Origin: an uncultured Lachnospiraceae bacterium
GTDB lineage: Bacteria > Bacillota > Clostridia > Lachnospirales > Lachnospiraceae
Reading direction: 5' to 3'
NCBI GenBank assembly: GCA_910577445.1
Contig: CAJTMZ010000131.1
Coordinates: 1-8,991, forward strand
DNA length: 8,991 bases
Shown here: piece by piece, positions 1-7,263 of the stretch
How the letters are laid out: every line of letters starts with the position of its first letter
Position numbering within the stretch: the stretch's first letter is position 1
Made by a program: the position numbers and the translations under genes
The notes under the pieces: model-generated
The model's input: only the letters and a program-made list of their open reading frames with translations
Database searches by the model: none
Told to the model about the DNA's origin: nothing

Positions 1-2660
1 GCCGCAATGGCGGCCTGCTGAGCGGCAAGGATTTCATTGCGCTGCTGCTCGATAATGCCTTCAATACCGGGCTGGGCCATGAACTCCGCATTGTGAGGAC
101 AGGTATTTGTCTGATTCGGGTCTAACGGCACAGTGGAAACCGTTCCGTCCTCATTGGTAATCTGCTGCATCTGGGCGGAACCCTGCTGCAGACTTGGGTG
201 CTCGATGGGAAGCAGTTCCCGGACGCCCTCCACTGCAAAGGGACAGCCCTCAGAGGCGGGAAGCCCGCAGTACTGGCAGAGCATACCGCGGAAATGCACA
301 TCGCAGCTCTCCGTAGGCACGGTACCCTCGGCAAAGTATTCCGTTTTCAGCGTCCCGTCGCACAGACCGGCAATGGGAAGCTTGCCGGAGCGGGCGCATA
401 CTGTAGCCTGTACAATTCCGCTGGAAGGCATAGGGAAGGAGGCGCTGGGCAGGCCCTCGTGTATTTTGGACATTACCGCCCTCCACAGCTTTTTCGCAAG
501 ACTTCTCTCTTCCCCCTTACGGAGTTTGGTGTTGTTGTCGTAGCCGGTCCAGGTGGTGGCAGTATAGTAAGGGGTGTAGCCCGCGAACCACACGTCGTTA
601 TAAGCGGAAGTGGTTCCCGTCTTTCCGGCAATGGCCATATTTCCAAAGTTACAGGAAGCGCCGGTACCCTGAATCACCACGTCCATCATGGCGCTGGTTA
701 AAAGCCATGCGGTGGTTTCCTTGATTACCTGCCGGGAATCGGGCTGCGTGTTGTCTAAAATCACATTGCCGTCGTGGTCTACCACCTTTGTGTAAAGCTT
801 GGGCTTAATGTAGGTTCCGCCGTTGGCAATGGCGGCGTAAGCGGCGTTTAATTCCTCGTTGGTGACGCCGTCGGTAAGACCGCCAAGTCCCAGGGACTGC
901 TGGATATCGGAAAAGATTTGGGTTTCCCCGTTTACCGTAACCTCCTTGCGGTCAACAACGGTGGTGAAGCCGAAATTCTTTACATAATCGAAGCCAAGCT
1001 GGGGGGTGATGATGGTCAGGGTTTTAACGGCCAGAATATTCATGGATTCGATAATTCCCTGACGTAAGGAGTTAAGTCCTCTGTAGGATGAACCCCACCA
1101 GTTGTTTACGGGCCTGCCGTCGGCATAGTTAAAGGGCGCGTCGTTGATTACCGTTGCAAGGGTAAGGCCGGCGCTGTCAAAAGCGGGGGCGTAAACCGCA
1201 ATAGGTTTGAATGTGGAGCCGGGCTGGCGCACGGAATCGGTAGCCCGGTTCAAAGTCCGGCTGGCCTCCTTGGGGCCGCGGCCGCCCACCATGGCAAGCA
1301 CGTAGCCGGTGTGCTGGTCCTCCACGGTAATGGAAACCTGAGGCTGGGGCGTTAAAGTGATGCTTTCGTCAAAAACCTCGTCCCCGCTTTCCAAAACGGC
1401 CTGCTTATATTCCTCAATCTGCGCGTAGGCTTCCTCGTGGGAGTTGAAAATCAGGTTAAAGGAAGGGTTTTGCTCCTTGAAATAAGTGCGGAACATTTCC
1501 GTGCTGTGGTTTTCATAATCCCCCGAAGCTTTTTTGATGGTCAGGGCATAGCTTAACTGCCAGCGGGTATCTGCGGGATAATTTTCATCGTTGGAAAACA
1601 CCTCGTCGCAAATCGCCTGAATATTCGGGTCCTGGGTGGAGTAAATTTTAAGGCCCCCGCTGTAGAGAAGGGTAAATGCCTGGGTCTCGTTATAGCCTGC
1701 GGCCAGAAGGTCATCCATAACGTCGTTGGTCAATGAGTCCACAAAGTATGTATTGACTGTGGAATCCTCCGAGCTTTCGTTGACAACCTGAATGCGGGAA
1801 TAAACGTCGTCCGCCATGGCCTCTTCATATTCCGTCTGGGAAATGTATTCCTGCTCCAGCATGTCTCCCAGAACCTTTTTGCGCCTTTTGGCATTGTCCT
1901 CCGGGTGGGAAATCGGATTGTACCGGGAAGGATTCTGGGTGATGCCGGCAATAACCGCGCATTCGGACAGGTTCAGCGTGTTTACCGATTTGTTAAAGTA
2001 ACGCAGAGAAGCCGCCTGGACGCCCAGCGTGTTCTGTCCTAAGTTGATACTGTTCATGTAGTTTAAAAGGACGTCTTCCTTGGACATGGACTTGCTCAGC
2101 TCAATGGCAAGATACTGCTCCTGGATTTTTCTCTTCATCTTGTCCGCAAATCCGGTTTCGCTTGTCCAGTCGGTAAAAACATTGTTTTTAAGGAGCTGTT
2201 GGGTGATGGTGCTGGCGCCCTCTGTAAAATGGAATTTGTTTACGACGACGCCGATGTAAGCGGCTCTTATGATACCTTTGATGTCAATGCCGTTGTGCTC
2301 GTAGAAACGCGCGTCCTCTACGGCCACAAAAGCGTCCGCCAAATCCTGGGGAATCATGTCCCAGGTGACGGGGATTCTGTTGGAATTTTGTGAAACCAGC
2401 TTGGCGGTCTGGTTCCCTTCCAAATCGTAGACGAAAGTGGAAAAGCCCGTCGGGGTAACTTTGATGTTTTCGATGCTGGGAGCGGTGTCAATCACACCCT
2501 TGAAAATGCCAAATCCCATACTGACGCCGATTACGCCTGCGGATAAGACAAAGAGCAGGGAAAGATTTAAGACTGTTACAAGCAGCTTTTTCCCCAGTCT
2601 GGTCGATGTGGCATGTACGGCCTTTTGTTTGGCCCTGATACCTCTTTTACTGTAGTTCAT
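1..2660 (-). CDS. ponA: Class A penicillin-binding protein 1A (bifunctional transglycosylase/transpeptidase), C-terminal end cut by window edge
   Basis: This membrane-anchored enzyme polymerises lipid II into glycan strands and cross-links the stem peptides on the outer face of the membrane. Translating the minus strand from the ATG at 2658-2660 gives 886 residues with no stop before the edge. A basic cytoplasmic tail precedes a membrane anchor at about residues 26-51. The GT51 transglycosylase domain shows EDARFYEH with catalytic Glu115, GASTITQQ (148-155) and a LLNYMNSINLGQN motif. The transpeptidase domain shows STFK with nucleophile Ser482, SMN (539-541) and KTGT starting at Lys680. After it comes a tail with seven cysteines (755-854), then a Gln/Ala-rich stretch at the cut. 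The ribosome site GGAGG (minus strand of 2668-2672) lies 7 nt before the start. The family assignment is secure; the symbol follows Bacillus usage, and mrcA or pbp1A would be equivalent. Confidence 0.96.
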   Translation of the reverse strand, partial: MNYSKRGIRAKQKAVHATSTRLGKKLLVTVLNLSLLFVLSAGVIGVSMGFGIFKGVIDTAPSIENIKVTPTGFSTFVYDLEGNQTAKLVSQNSNRIPVTWDMIPQDLADAFVAVEDARFYEHNGIDIKGIIRAAYIGVVVNKFHFTEGASTITQQLLKNNVFTDWTSETGFADKMKRKIQEQYLAIELSKSMSKEDVLLNYMNSINLGQNTLGVQAASLRYFNKSVNTLNLSECAVIAGITQNPSRYNPISHPEDNAKRRKKVLGDMLEQEYISQTEYEEAMADDVYSRIQVVNESSEDSTVNTYFVDSLTNDVMDDLLAAGYNETQAFTLLYSGGLKIYSTQDPNIQAICDEVFSNDENYPADTRWQLSYALTIKKASGDYENHSTEMFRTYFKEQNPSFNLIFNSHEEAYAQIEEYKQAVLESGDEVFDESITLTPQPQVSITVEDQHTGYVLAMVGGRGPKEASRTLNRATDSVRQPGSTFKPIAVYAPAFDSAGLTLATVINDAPFNYADGRPVNNWWGSSYRGLNSLRQGIIESMNILAVKTLTIITPQLGFDYVKNFGFTTVVDRKEVTVNGETQIFSDIQQSLGLGGLTDGVTNEELNAAYAAIANGGTYIKPKLYTKVVDHDGNVILDNTQPDSRQVIKETTAWLLTSAMMDVVIQGTGASCNFGNMAIAGKTGTTSAYNDVWFAGYTPYYTATTWTGYDNNTKLRKGEERSLAKKLWRAVMSKIHEGLPSASFPMPSSGIVQATVCARSGKLPIAGLCDGTLKTEYFAEGTVPTESCDVHFRGMLCQYCGLPASEGCPFAVEGVRELLPIEHPSLQQGSAQMQQITNEDGTVSTVPLDPNQTNTCPHNAEFMAQPGIEGIIEQQRNEILAAQQAAIA

Positions 2661-2703
2661 ATATGTGCCTCCGATTGCATTCATTTTAATCAATATCAGC
2701 TAA

Positions 2704-2732
2704 AGTATACCAAAATGTGGGGATGAAATAAA
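2704..2732 (-). promoter_or_regulatory. Extended -10 promoter for the PBP gene
   Basis: On the minus strand, TGGTATACT (2704-2712) combines a TGn extension with a near-consensus -10. The -35 at 17 bp (TTTATT, 2727-2732) is weak, which is usual for extended -10 promoters. The expected transcript start is about 35-40 nt upstream of the PBP start codon. This is assigned from sequence alone. Confidence 0.55.
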
Positions 2733-2770
2733 GTTTTTTTATAGTTTATTAAGAATTATTCACGTTTTTG

Positions 2771-2799
2771 TACACTTTTATTCCCTGATGTGGTAAACT
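2771..2799 (+). promoter_or_regulatory. Extended -10 promoter for the YigZ-family gene
   Basis: TGGTAAACT (2791-2799) gives a TGn plus TAAACT -10 element. No good -35 is present: TACACT (2771-2776) is at 17 bp spacing, and TTGTAC (2768-2773) would need a 20-bp spacer. Its position about 40 nt before the ATG at 2841 fits. It also argues against the upstream ATG at 2790, which would lie within the promoter. Confidence 0.45.
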
Positions 2800-2840
2800 G
2801 CAGGGGAAAAACCCGTCGGATTTTCAGAGAGGGATTTGGA

Positions 2841-3491
2841 ATGGAAGAGATGAAAAAGGAGTTTTTGCCGTATAAAATTATCTGCGGGCCGGGATACGGG
2901 GAGTACGAGGAAAAAAAGTCCCGTTTCCTTGCCAGCGTGGCGCCGGTATCCTCGGAGGAGGAGGCAGCCGCCTTTATCGGCTCTGTCAGAAAAAAATATT
3001 ATGACGCCAGACACCACTGCTATGCCTTTGTAATAGGAAGAAACAGGGAAGTGACAAGATGCAGCGACGACGGAGAACCAAGCGGGACGGCGGGAAAGCC
3101 GATTCTGGAAACCCTTCTTGGCTCGGAGGCGGTCAACGGAATCCTGGTGGTAACGAGGTATTTCGGCGGCACCCTTTTAGGGACGGGAGGACTGGTCCGC
3201 GCCTATACAAAAGCGGCCCAGGCGGGGCTTGCGGACGCGAAAACAGCGGTTATGCGCTATGGGAAGGAAATGACAATCGGATTGGGATACGCCGATGTGG
3301 GACAGGTGCAGTACCTTCTGGAGATGCAAAAGACCACGATTTCCGCTTCCAGATACACCGATAAAGTGGAATTTGATATCCGCGTTCCCGGAGAGTGGGA
3401 GGAGAAGGTGAGAGCGGCCCTTACGGAAGCCACGGCGGGCCGGGTCGGAATAACCGTTACCGGCAGCGGGTATTATATGGATAACGCATAA
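2841..3491 (+). CDS. yigZ: YigZ/IMPACT family protein (UPF0029 plus DUF1949)
   Basis: The 216-residue product matches the usual length of bacterial YigZ/YvyE proteins. The N-terminal IMPACT-like domain carries the family signatures: DARHHCYAF (55-63), SDDGEPSGTAGKP (75-87) and RYFGGTLLGTGGL (from Arg106). The remainder fits the ferredoxin-like DUF1949 domain. The eukaryotic homologue IMPACT regulates the translation-control kinase GCN2. The bacterial role is not firmly settled, although some databases give it a proline dipeptidase name. It has no signal peptide and is presumably cytoplasmic. The start at 2841 is preferred because AGAGGG (2828-2833) sits 7 nt upstream. The in-frame ATG at 2790 lies in the promoter and would add 17 residues atypical of the family. 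No convincing terminator follows, so read-through toward mgtE is possible. Confidence 0.93.
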   Translation: MEEMKKEFLPYKIICGPGYGEYEEKKSRFLASVAPVSSEEEAAAFIGSVRKKYYDARHHCYAFVIGRNREVTRCSDDGEPSGTAGKPILETLLGSEAVNGILVVTRYFGGTLLGTGGLVRAYTKAAQAGLADAKTAVMRYGKEMTIGLGYADVGQVQYLLEMQKTTISASRYTDKVEFDIRVPGEWEEKVRAALTEATAGRVGITVTGSGYYMDNA

Positions 3492-3527
3492 CGTTTTTGG
3501 CGGGCGCTTTTTGGCCTGGAATTTAGT

Positions 3528-3556
3528 TTGACAAAAAGGAAACTGTGCTCTAAAGT
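3528..3556 (+). promoter_or_regulatory. Sigma-A type promoter for the mgtE leader and mgtE
   Basis: A perfect TTGACA -35 (3528-3533) is followed, after 17 bp, by TAAAGT (3551-3556). Transcription would begin near 3563, leaving an untranslated leader of about 160 nt before mgtE. The sequence right after the -10 is unusually rich in TAAG repeats. Confidence 0.7.
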
Positions 3557-3640
3557 AAGAGAGTAAGTTAAGTTTAAGATTGCATTAAGGTGTTCTGTAC
3601 GGTTTTTGGCCGGGCAGTTTTCCGAAAGGGGGTGGTTTTT

Positions 3641-3754
3641 ATGAAAAAGAGTATAGCGGGCAGCAGTACCGATATCCCTCCCCATGAGCGGGGCGTAAAA
3701 ATCACATATAAAGGAGAATTGCCATGGAAAAAATCAAGGCTATTGAGACAGTAA
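3641..3754 (+). CDS. Putative leader peptide (uORF) overlapping the mgtE start
   Basis: A 37-codon ORF begins with ATG at 3641 behind a strong purine-rich ribosome site (AAAGGGGGTGG, 3626-3636) and ends with TAA at 3752-3754. It overlaps the first 31 nt of mgtE in a different frame. The peptide starts MKKSIAGS, has the stretch STDIPPHERG at residues 9-18 (acidic residues flanking Pro13-Pro14), and ends basic. It has no membrane segment and no family I recognise. Ribosomes on it would necessarily affect access to the mgtE ribosome site. Leader peptides with Pro and acidic codons control Mg2+ transporter genes in enterobacteria (mgtL, corL); a similar role here is inference. It could instead be a chance ORF with a fortuitous ribosome site. 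Confidence 0.45.
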   Translation: MKKSIAGSSTDIPPHERGVKITYKGELPWKKSRLLRQ

Positions 3755-5076
3755 AGGAATTACTTGAGACGAAGCAATACACCAGACTCCGCCAGAAGCT
3801 GTCGGAGGAAAACGCCGCCGATATCGCAGTTGTAATGGAGGAGCTTAGGGAGGAGGATTTGCAGAAGATTTTCCGGATTCTTCCCAAGAATATGGCGGCT
3901 GAGGTTTTTGCCCATCTGGAGGTGGACCGTCAGCAGTTTCTGATTACAAGCATGTCGGAAAAGGACGCGGCAGGCATCATCAACAATCTGATGGCCGACG
4001 ACGCCGCGGACCTGCTGGAGGAAATGCCCGCCAATGTTGTGAAAAAACTCCTTGCCAACGCCAGCCCGGAAACAAGGAGGGATATCAACCATCTTCTGCG
4101 GTACCCGGAAGATTCCGCCGGCAGTATTATGACGGTGGAGTACGTGGATTTAAAAGAAAATATGACGGTGGAGGACGCCATTGCCCGCATCAGGAAAATC
4201 GGGATGGACAGCGAGACCATCAACATCTGTTACGTGCTGGACGCGAAAAGAACGCTGGTGGGGACGGTGGCGTTGCGCTATCTTCTGATTAGTCCCGGTG
4301 ACGCCGTTATCGGCGATATTATGAACGAACACGTGATTTTCATCAACACGCTGATGGACCAGGAGGAGGTTGCAAGGCAGTTCCAGAAATACGATTTTAC
4401 CGCCATGCCCGTGGTAGACAACGAAAACAGGCTGGTGGGAATTATTACGGTGGACGATATCGTGGACATCCTGCAGGAGGAGGCCACGGAGGATATGGAG
4501 AAGATGGCAGCTATTGTGCCGTCGGACAAGCCCTACATGAAAACCAGTGTGATAGAAACCTGGAAAAAGCGTATGCCCTGGCTTTTGCTTCTGATGATAT
4601 CCGCTGCCTTTACCGGAAGCATACTGAACCGCTTTGAGAGCGCGCTGATTGCCTACGGAGTGCTGATTGCCTACATTCCCATGCTGATGGATACCGGCGG
4701 AAACGCGGGAGGACAGGCCAGCGTCACCATTATCCGCGGGCTTTCCTTAAATGAAATCCAGTTTGGAGACGCTTTTTTGGTGCTGTGGAAGGAAATCCGC
4801 GTGGCTCTGCTGTGCGGGATTACCCTGGCGGCGGCCAATTTCGTTAAACTGCTTTTGTTTGACAGAGTGGGAATGACGGTGGCCCTTGTGGTGTGCCTGA
4901 CCCTTGTGGCCGCGGTGCTGATTGCCAAGGTGGTAGGCTGCACCCTTCCCATGCTTGCCAAAAAAATCGGATTCGACCCGGCGGTGATGGCAAGCCCGTT
5001 TATCACAACCATTGTGGACGTTTTATCCCTTCTGGTATATTTTCAGATTGCCGCCCGTTTTCTTAATATTTCCTGA
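3724..5076 (+). CDS. mgtE: Magnesium transporter/channel MgtE
   Basis: The product is a 450-residue MgtE, the length typical of the family, forming a homodimeric Mg2+-selective channel gated by cytoplasmic Mg2+ binding. Residues about 5-130 are the acidic helical N domain with NLMADDAADLLEEM. CBS domain 1 begins near residue 136 (MTVEYVDL) and CBS domain 2 runs to about 255 (VDNENRLVGIITVDDIVDI). A plug-helix region then leads into about five membrane helices (roughly 285-447). Conserved pore elements are visible: DTGGNAGGQ (323-331) and SPFITTIVDVL, whose Asp432 corresponds to the ion-binding Asp of characterised MgtE. AGGAG (3712-3716) lies 7 nt before the ATG. The gene is preceded by its own promoter and a leader containing a uORF, and followed by a hairpin terminator. 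No M-box riboswitch consensus was recognised in the leader. Confidence 0.97.
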   Translation: MEKIKAIETVKELLETKQYTRLRQKLSEENAADIAVVMEELREEDLQKIFRILPKNMAAEVFAHLEVDRQQFLITSMSEKDAAGIINNLMADDAADLLEEMPANVVKKLLANASPETRRDINHLLRYPEDSAGSIMTVEYVDLKENMTVEDAIARIRKIGMDSETINICYVLDAKRTLVGTVALRYLLISPGDAVIGDIMNEHVIFINTLMDQEEVARQFQKYDFTAMPVVDNENRLVGIITVDDIVDILQEEATEDMEKMAAIVPSDKPYMKTSVIETWKKRMPWLLLLMISAAFTGSILNRFESALIAYGVLIAYIPMLMDTGGNAGGQASVTIIRGLSLNEIQFGDAFLVLWKEIRVALLCGITLAAANFVKLLLFDRVGMTVALVVCLTLVAAVLIAKVVGCTLPMLAKKIGFDPAVMASPFITTIVDVLSLLVYFQIAARFLNIS

Positions 5077-5107
5077 CCGGGGGCGGATACCGGCAAAATA
5101 AAATAAG

Positions 5108-5149
5108 AGGCTGCTGCAGAAGAAAAAATTTCCACTGCGGCAGCCTTTT
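5108..5149 (+). terminator. Rho-independent terminator after mgtE
   Basis: Arms 5108-5119 and 5135-5146 pair as A, GGCTGC, a T-G wobble and GCAG (12 positions) around a 15-nt loop. A TTTT tract follows directly at 5146-5149. It lies 31 nt past the mgtE stop. The opposite strand also has a T-rich trail (CTCTTATTTTATTTT), so it may work for typA too. Confidence 0.8.
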
Positions 5150-5160
5150 CTCGTGCAATG

Positions 5161-5194
5161 AAAAGAGCGCCGGCGGCTTCCTGGCGAAGGCCGC
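5161..5194 (-). terminator. Possible terminator of typA
   Basis: Just beyond the typA stop, the minus strand can form an imperfect stem between 5173-5180 and 5186-5194 (8 pairs, one bulged C, 5-nt loop). A GC-rich stretch and then CTCTTTT (to 5161) follow. The gap between stem and T tract is longer than ideal. The mgtE hairpin read from this side may be the effective stop instead. Confidence 0.4.
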
Positions 5195-5209
5195 GCGTCT
5201 TATGTCCCG

Positions 5210-7057
5210 TTATTTCTGCGCCAGAGAAGCCGCCCGCATAGCGGCGCGCTTGCGCGAAGTGGGGTCCAGTATCTTTTTACGGATACGCAGAGACTTGGGC
5301 GTGATTTCAAGAAGCTCGTCCGTGTCGATAAATTCAAGGGCCTGCTCCAGGCTTAAGACTCTGGGAGGCGTTAAGCGGAGGGCTTCGTCGGCGCTGGAGG
5401 AACGGGTGTTGGTGAGCTGTTTTTTCTTGCAGACATTCAGCTCGATGTCCTCGCCCTTGCCGTTCTGTCCCACAACCATGCCGGAATAGACCTTCTCACC
5501 GGGGCTGATAAACAGCGTTCCCCGCTCCTGGGCGTTGTAAAGGCCGTAGGTGATGGCCTCGCCGGCCTCGAAAGCGATTAAAGAGCCCTGTTTGCGGTAC
5601 TGGATATCGCCCTTGTAAGGGCCATAGCCGTCAAAGGTACTGTTCATAACGCCGTTTCCCTTGGTGTCGGTTAAAAATTCGCCGCGGTAGCCGATTAAGC
5701 CTCTGGCGGGAATGGAAAATTCCAGGCGGGTATAGCCGGTGGAGGCGGCGCTCATATTCTGAAGCTCGCCCTTGCGCATACTCAGCTTTTCGATAACTGT
5801 TCCGGAAAAGGATTCCGGCACGTCGATATAGCAAAGCTCCATTGGCTCCAACTTCTTTCCGTTTTCATCGGTCTTATAGAGAACTTCCGCCTTGCTTACC
5901 GCAAATTCGTAGCCTTCCCGGCGCATGTTTTCAATCAGTACGGAAAGGTGAAGTTCCCCCCGTCCCGATACCTTGAAGGCTTCCGTGGTGTCCGTTTCCT
6001 CCACCCGGAGGGAAACGTCCGTGTTAAGCTCCCGGAAAAGCCTGTCCCTTAAATGGCGGCTGGTGACATATTTTCCCTCCTGGCCTGCCAGCGGGGAATC
6101 GTTTACCATAAAATGCATGGCAATGGTAGGCTCCGATATTTTCTGGAAAGGAATGGGAGCCGGATTGTCGGGGGAGCAGAGGGTGTCTCCGATATGGATA
6201 TCGGAAATGCCGGAGATGGCCACAATGGAGCCGATGGAGGCTTCGTTCACCTCAACTTTATTCAATCCGTCAAACTCATAAAGCTTGCTGACCTTGACCT
6301 TGCGAATCTTATCCGGGTCGTGATGGTTTACGATGACAACCTCCTGGTTCACCTTCACAGAACCGTTGTCCACCTTGCCCACGCCGATTCTGCCCACATA
6401 TTCGTTGTAGTCGATGGTGCTGATAAGCACCTGGGTTCCGGCCAAAGGGTCGCCCTCGGGAGCCGGGATATAATCTAAAATGGTTTCAAAAAGAGGCTCC
6501 ATGTTTACGCCGGGCGTCTCCAAATCCAAAGTGGCGGTGCCGGTTTTGGCGGAAGCGTATACGAAGGGACAGTCAAGCTGGGCGTCGTCCGCATCCAAAT
6601 CAAGGAAAAGCTCCAAAACCTCGTCCACAACCTCCGCGGGTCTTGCCTCCGGGCGGTCGATTTTGTTTACGCATACGATAACCGGCAGGCCCAGTTCCAG
6701 AGCCTTCCGCAGTACAAAGCGGGTCTGGGGCATCGCGCCTTCAAAGGCGTCCACCACAAGAACCACGCCGTTTACCATCTTAAGGACGCGCTCCACCTCT
6801 CCGCCAAAGTCCGCGTGTCCCGGGGTGTCGATAATGTTAATTTTGTTTCCTCTGTAAGTGACGGCTGTATTTTTTGAAAGAATGGTGATTCCGCGCTCCC
6901 TTTCAATGTCGCCGGAATCCATAACACGCTCGGCCACTGCCTGATTTTCACGGAATACGCCGCTTTGCTTTAAAAGCTCGTCAACCAGAGTGGTTTTACC
7001 GTGGTCAACATGGGCGATAATTGCTATGTTTCTCACATCTTCTCTTTTCTGCTTCAT
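5210..7057 (-). CDS. typA: Translational GTPase TypA/BipA
   Basis: TypA/BipA is a ribosome-associated GTPase of the EF-G class, linked in other bacteria to ribosome assembly and to growth under cold and other stresses. The 615-residue protein matches the family length (about 605-615). GTPase motifs are complete: AHVDHGKTT (15-23), RERGITI (53-59) in switch I, DTPGH (77-81) and NKIDRP (131-136), with ASAKTG as the G5 motif. After the beta-barrel and EF-G-like domains, the BipA-specific C-terminal region is intact (RGLIGYRGEFLTDTKGNG, ending KKILDPTSRKRAA). The ATG at 7055-7057 has AGGAG (minus strand of 7063-7067) 5 nt upstream. It is monocistronic, convergent with mgtE and divergent from the padR operon. 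Confidence 0.97.
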   Translation of the reverse strand: MKQKREDVRNIAIIAHVDHGKTTLVDELLKQSGVFRENQAVAERVMDSGDIERERGITILSKNTAVTYRGNKINIIDTPGHADFGGEVERVLKMVNGVVLVVDAFEGAMPQTRFVLRKALELGLPVIVCVNKIDRPEARPAEVVDEVLELFLDLDADDAQLDCPFVYASAKTGTATLDLETPGVNMEPLFETILDYIPAPEGDPLAGTQVLISTIDYNEYVGRIGVGKVDNGSVKVNQEVVIVNHHDPDKIRKVKVSKLYEFDGLNKVEVNEASIGSIVAISGISDIHIGDTLCSPDNPAPIPFQKISEPTIAMHFMVNDSPLAGQEGKYVTSRHLRDRLFRELNTDVSLRVEETDTTEAFKVSGRGELHLSVLIENMRREGYEFAVSKAEVLYKTDENGKKLEPMELCYIDVPESFSGTVIEKLSMRKGELQNMSAASTGYTRLEFSIPARGLIGYRGEFLTDTKGNGVMNSTFDGYGPYKGDIQYRKQGSLIAFEAGEAITYGLYNAQERGTLFISPGEKVYSGMVVGQNGKGEDIELNVCKKKQLTNTRSSSADEALRLTPPRVLSLEQALEFIDTDELLEITPKSLRIRKKILDPTSRKRAAMRAASLAQK

Positions 7058-7136
7058 AATTTCTCCTGTTCAGTCCCGCGGCCCCGTTAGGTAAAACTCC
7101 GAAGCCGCTGTCATTATCCCAATTTCAAACTGCTTA

Positions 7137-7166
7137 AGTATAGCACCAACCTTTATAGCTTGTAAA
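7137..7166 (-). promoter_or_regulatory. Promoter of typA
   Basis: On the minus strand, TTTACA (7161-7166, five of six matches to the -35 consensus) is separated by 18 bp from TATACT (7137-7142). This predicts a leader of roughly 70 nt before typA. That leader contains a GC-rich segment (7076-7086) but no recognised riboswitch. Confidence 0.65.
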
Positions 7167-7204
7167 TAAAAAATTCACGACGGAGAAATAACTATTTAAA
7201 AAAA

Positions 7205-7244
7205 AGTAGTACTTGACAATACATAGTAGTGGGCGTAATATAAT
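7205..7244 (+). promoter_or_regulatory. Promoter and candidate PadR operator of the padR operon
   Basis: A perfect TTGACA (7213-7218) is preceded by an A-rich stretch resembling an UP element. TATAAT (7239-7244) follows at a 20-bp spacing, and TAATAT (7236-7241) is an alternative at 17 bp. AGTAGT occurs at 7205-7210 and again at 7225-7230, exactly 20 bp apart, bracketing the -35. AGTACT (7208-7213) is a palindrome that overlaps its first base. PadR regulators usually repress their own promoter, so these are plausible operator elements (inference). Confidence 0.55.
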
Positions 7245-7263
7245 ACTCAGAAGGAGGGAGGAC

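Noticed and set aside
198..701. Plus-strand 167-codon ORF opposite the PBP gene
   Set aside because: It lies wholly antisense to the transpeptidase domain, has no ribosome site, and its composition is what the mirrored codons of the real gene would give.
2790..2840. Longer start for the YigZ-family gene at ATG 2790
   Set aside because: This would place the start inside the extended -10 promoter, has no ribosome site, and adds residues not typical of the family; 2841 has a proper site.
3492..3527. Terminator after the YigZ-family gene
   Set aside because: The stretch has T runs and GC runs but no stem of more than a few pairs directly before a T tract.
3563..3723. M-box (Mg2+) riboswitch in the mgtE leader
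   Set aside because: I could not find the conserved M-box segments, and the leader contains a ribosome site and ORF instead. A covariance-model scan of 3530-3730 would settle it.
5202..5489. Plus-strand 95-codon ORF at the mgtE-typA junction
   Set aside because: It overlaps the 3' end of typA in antisense, and no ribosome site precedes it.
6053..6857. Plus-strand ORFs of 141 and 125 codons opposite typA
   Set aside because: They are antisense to an intact, strongly conserved gene, with no ribosome sites or recognisable domains.
7213..7263. Longer padR start at TTG 7213
   Set aside because: That TTG is the first half of the TTGACA -35 box; the ATG at 7264 has a strong ribosome site and a family-typical N-terminus.
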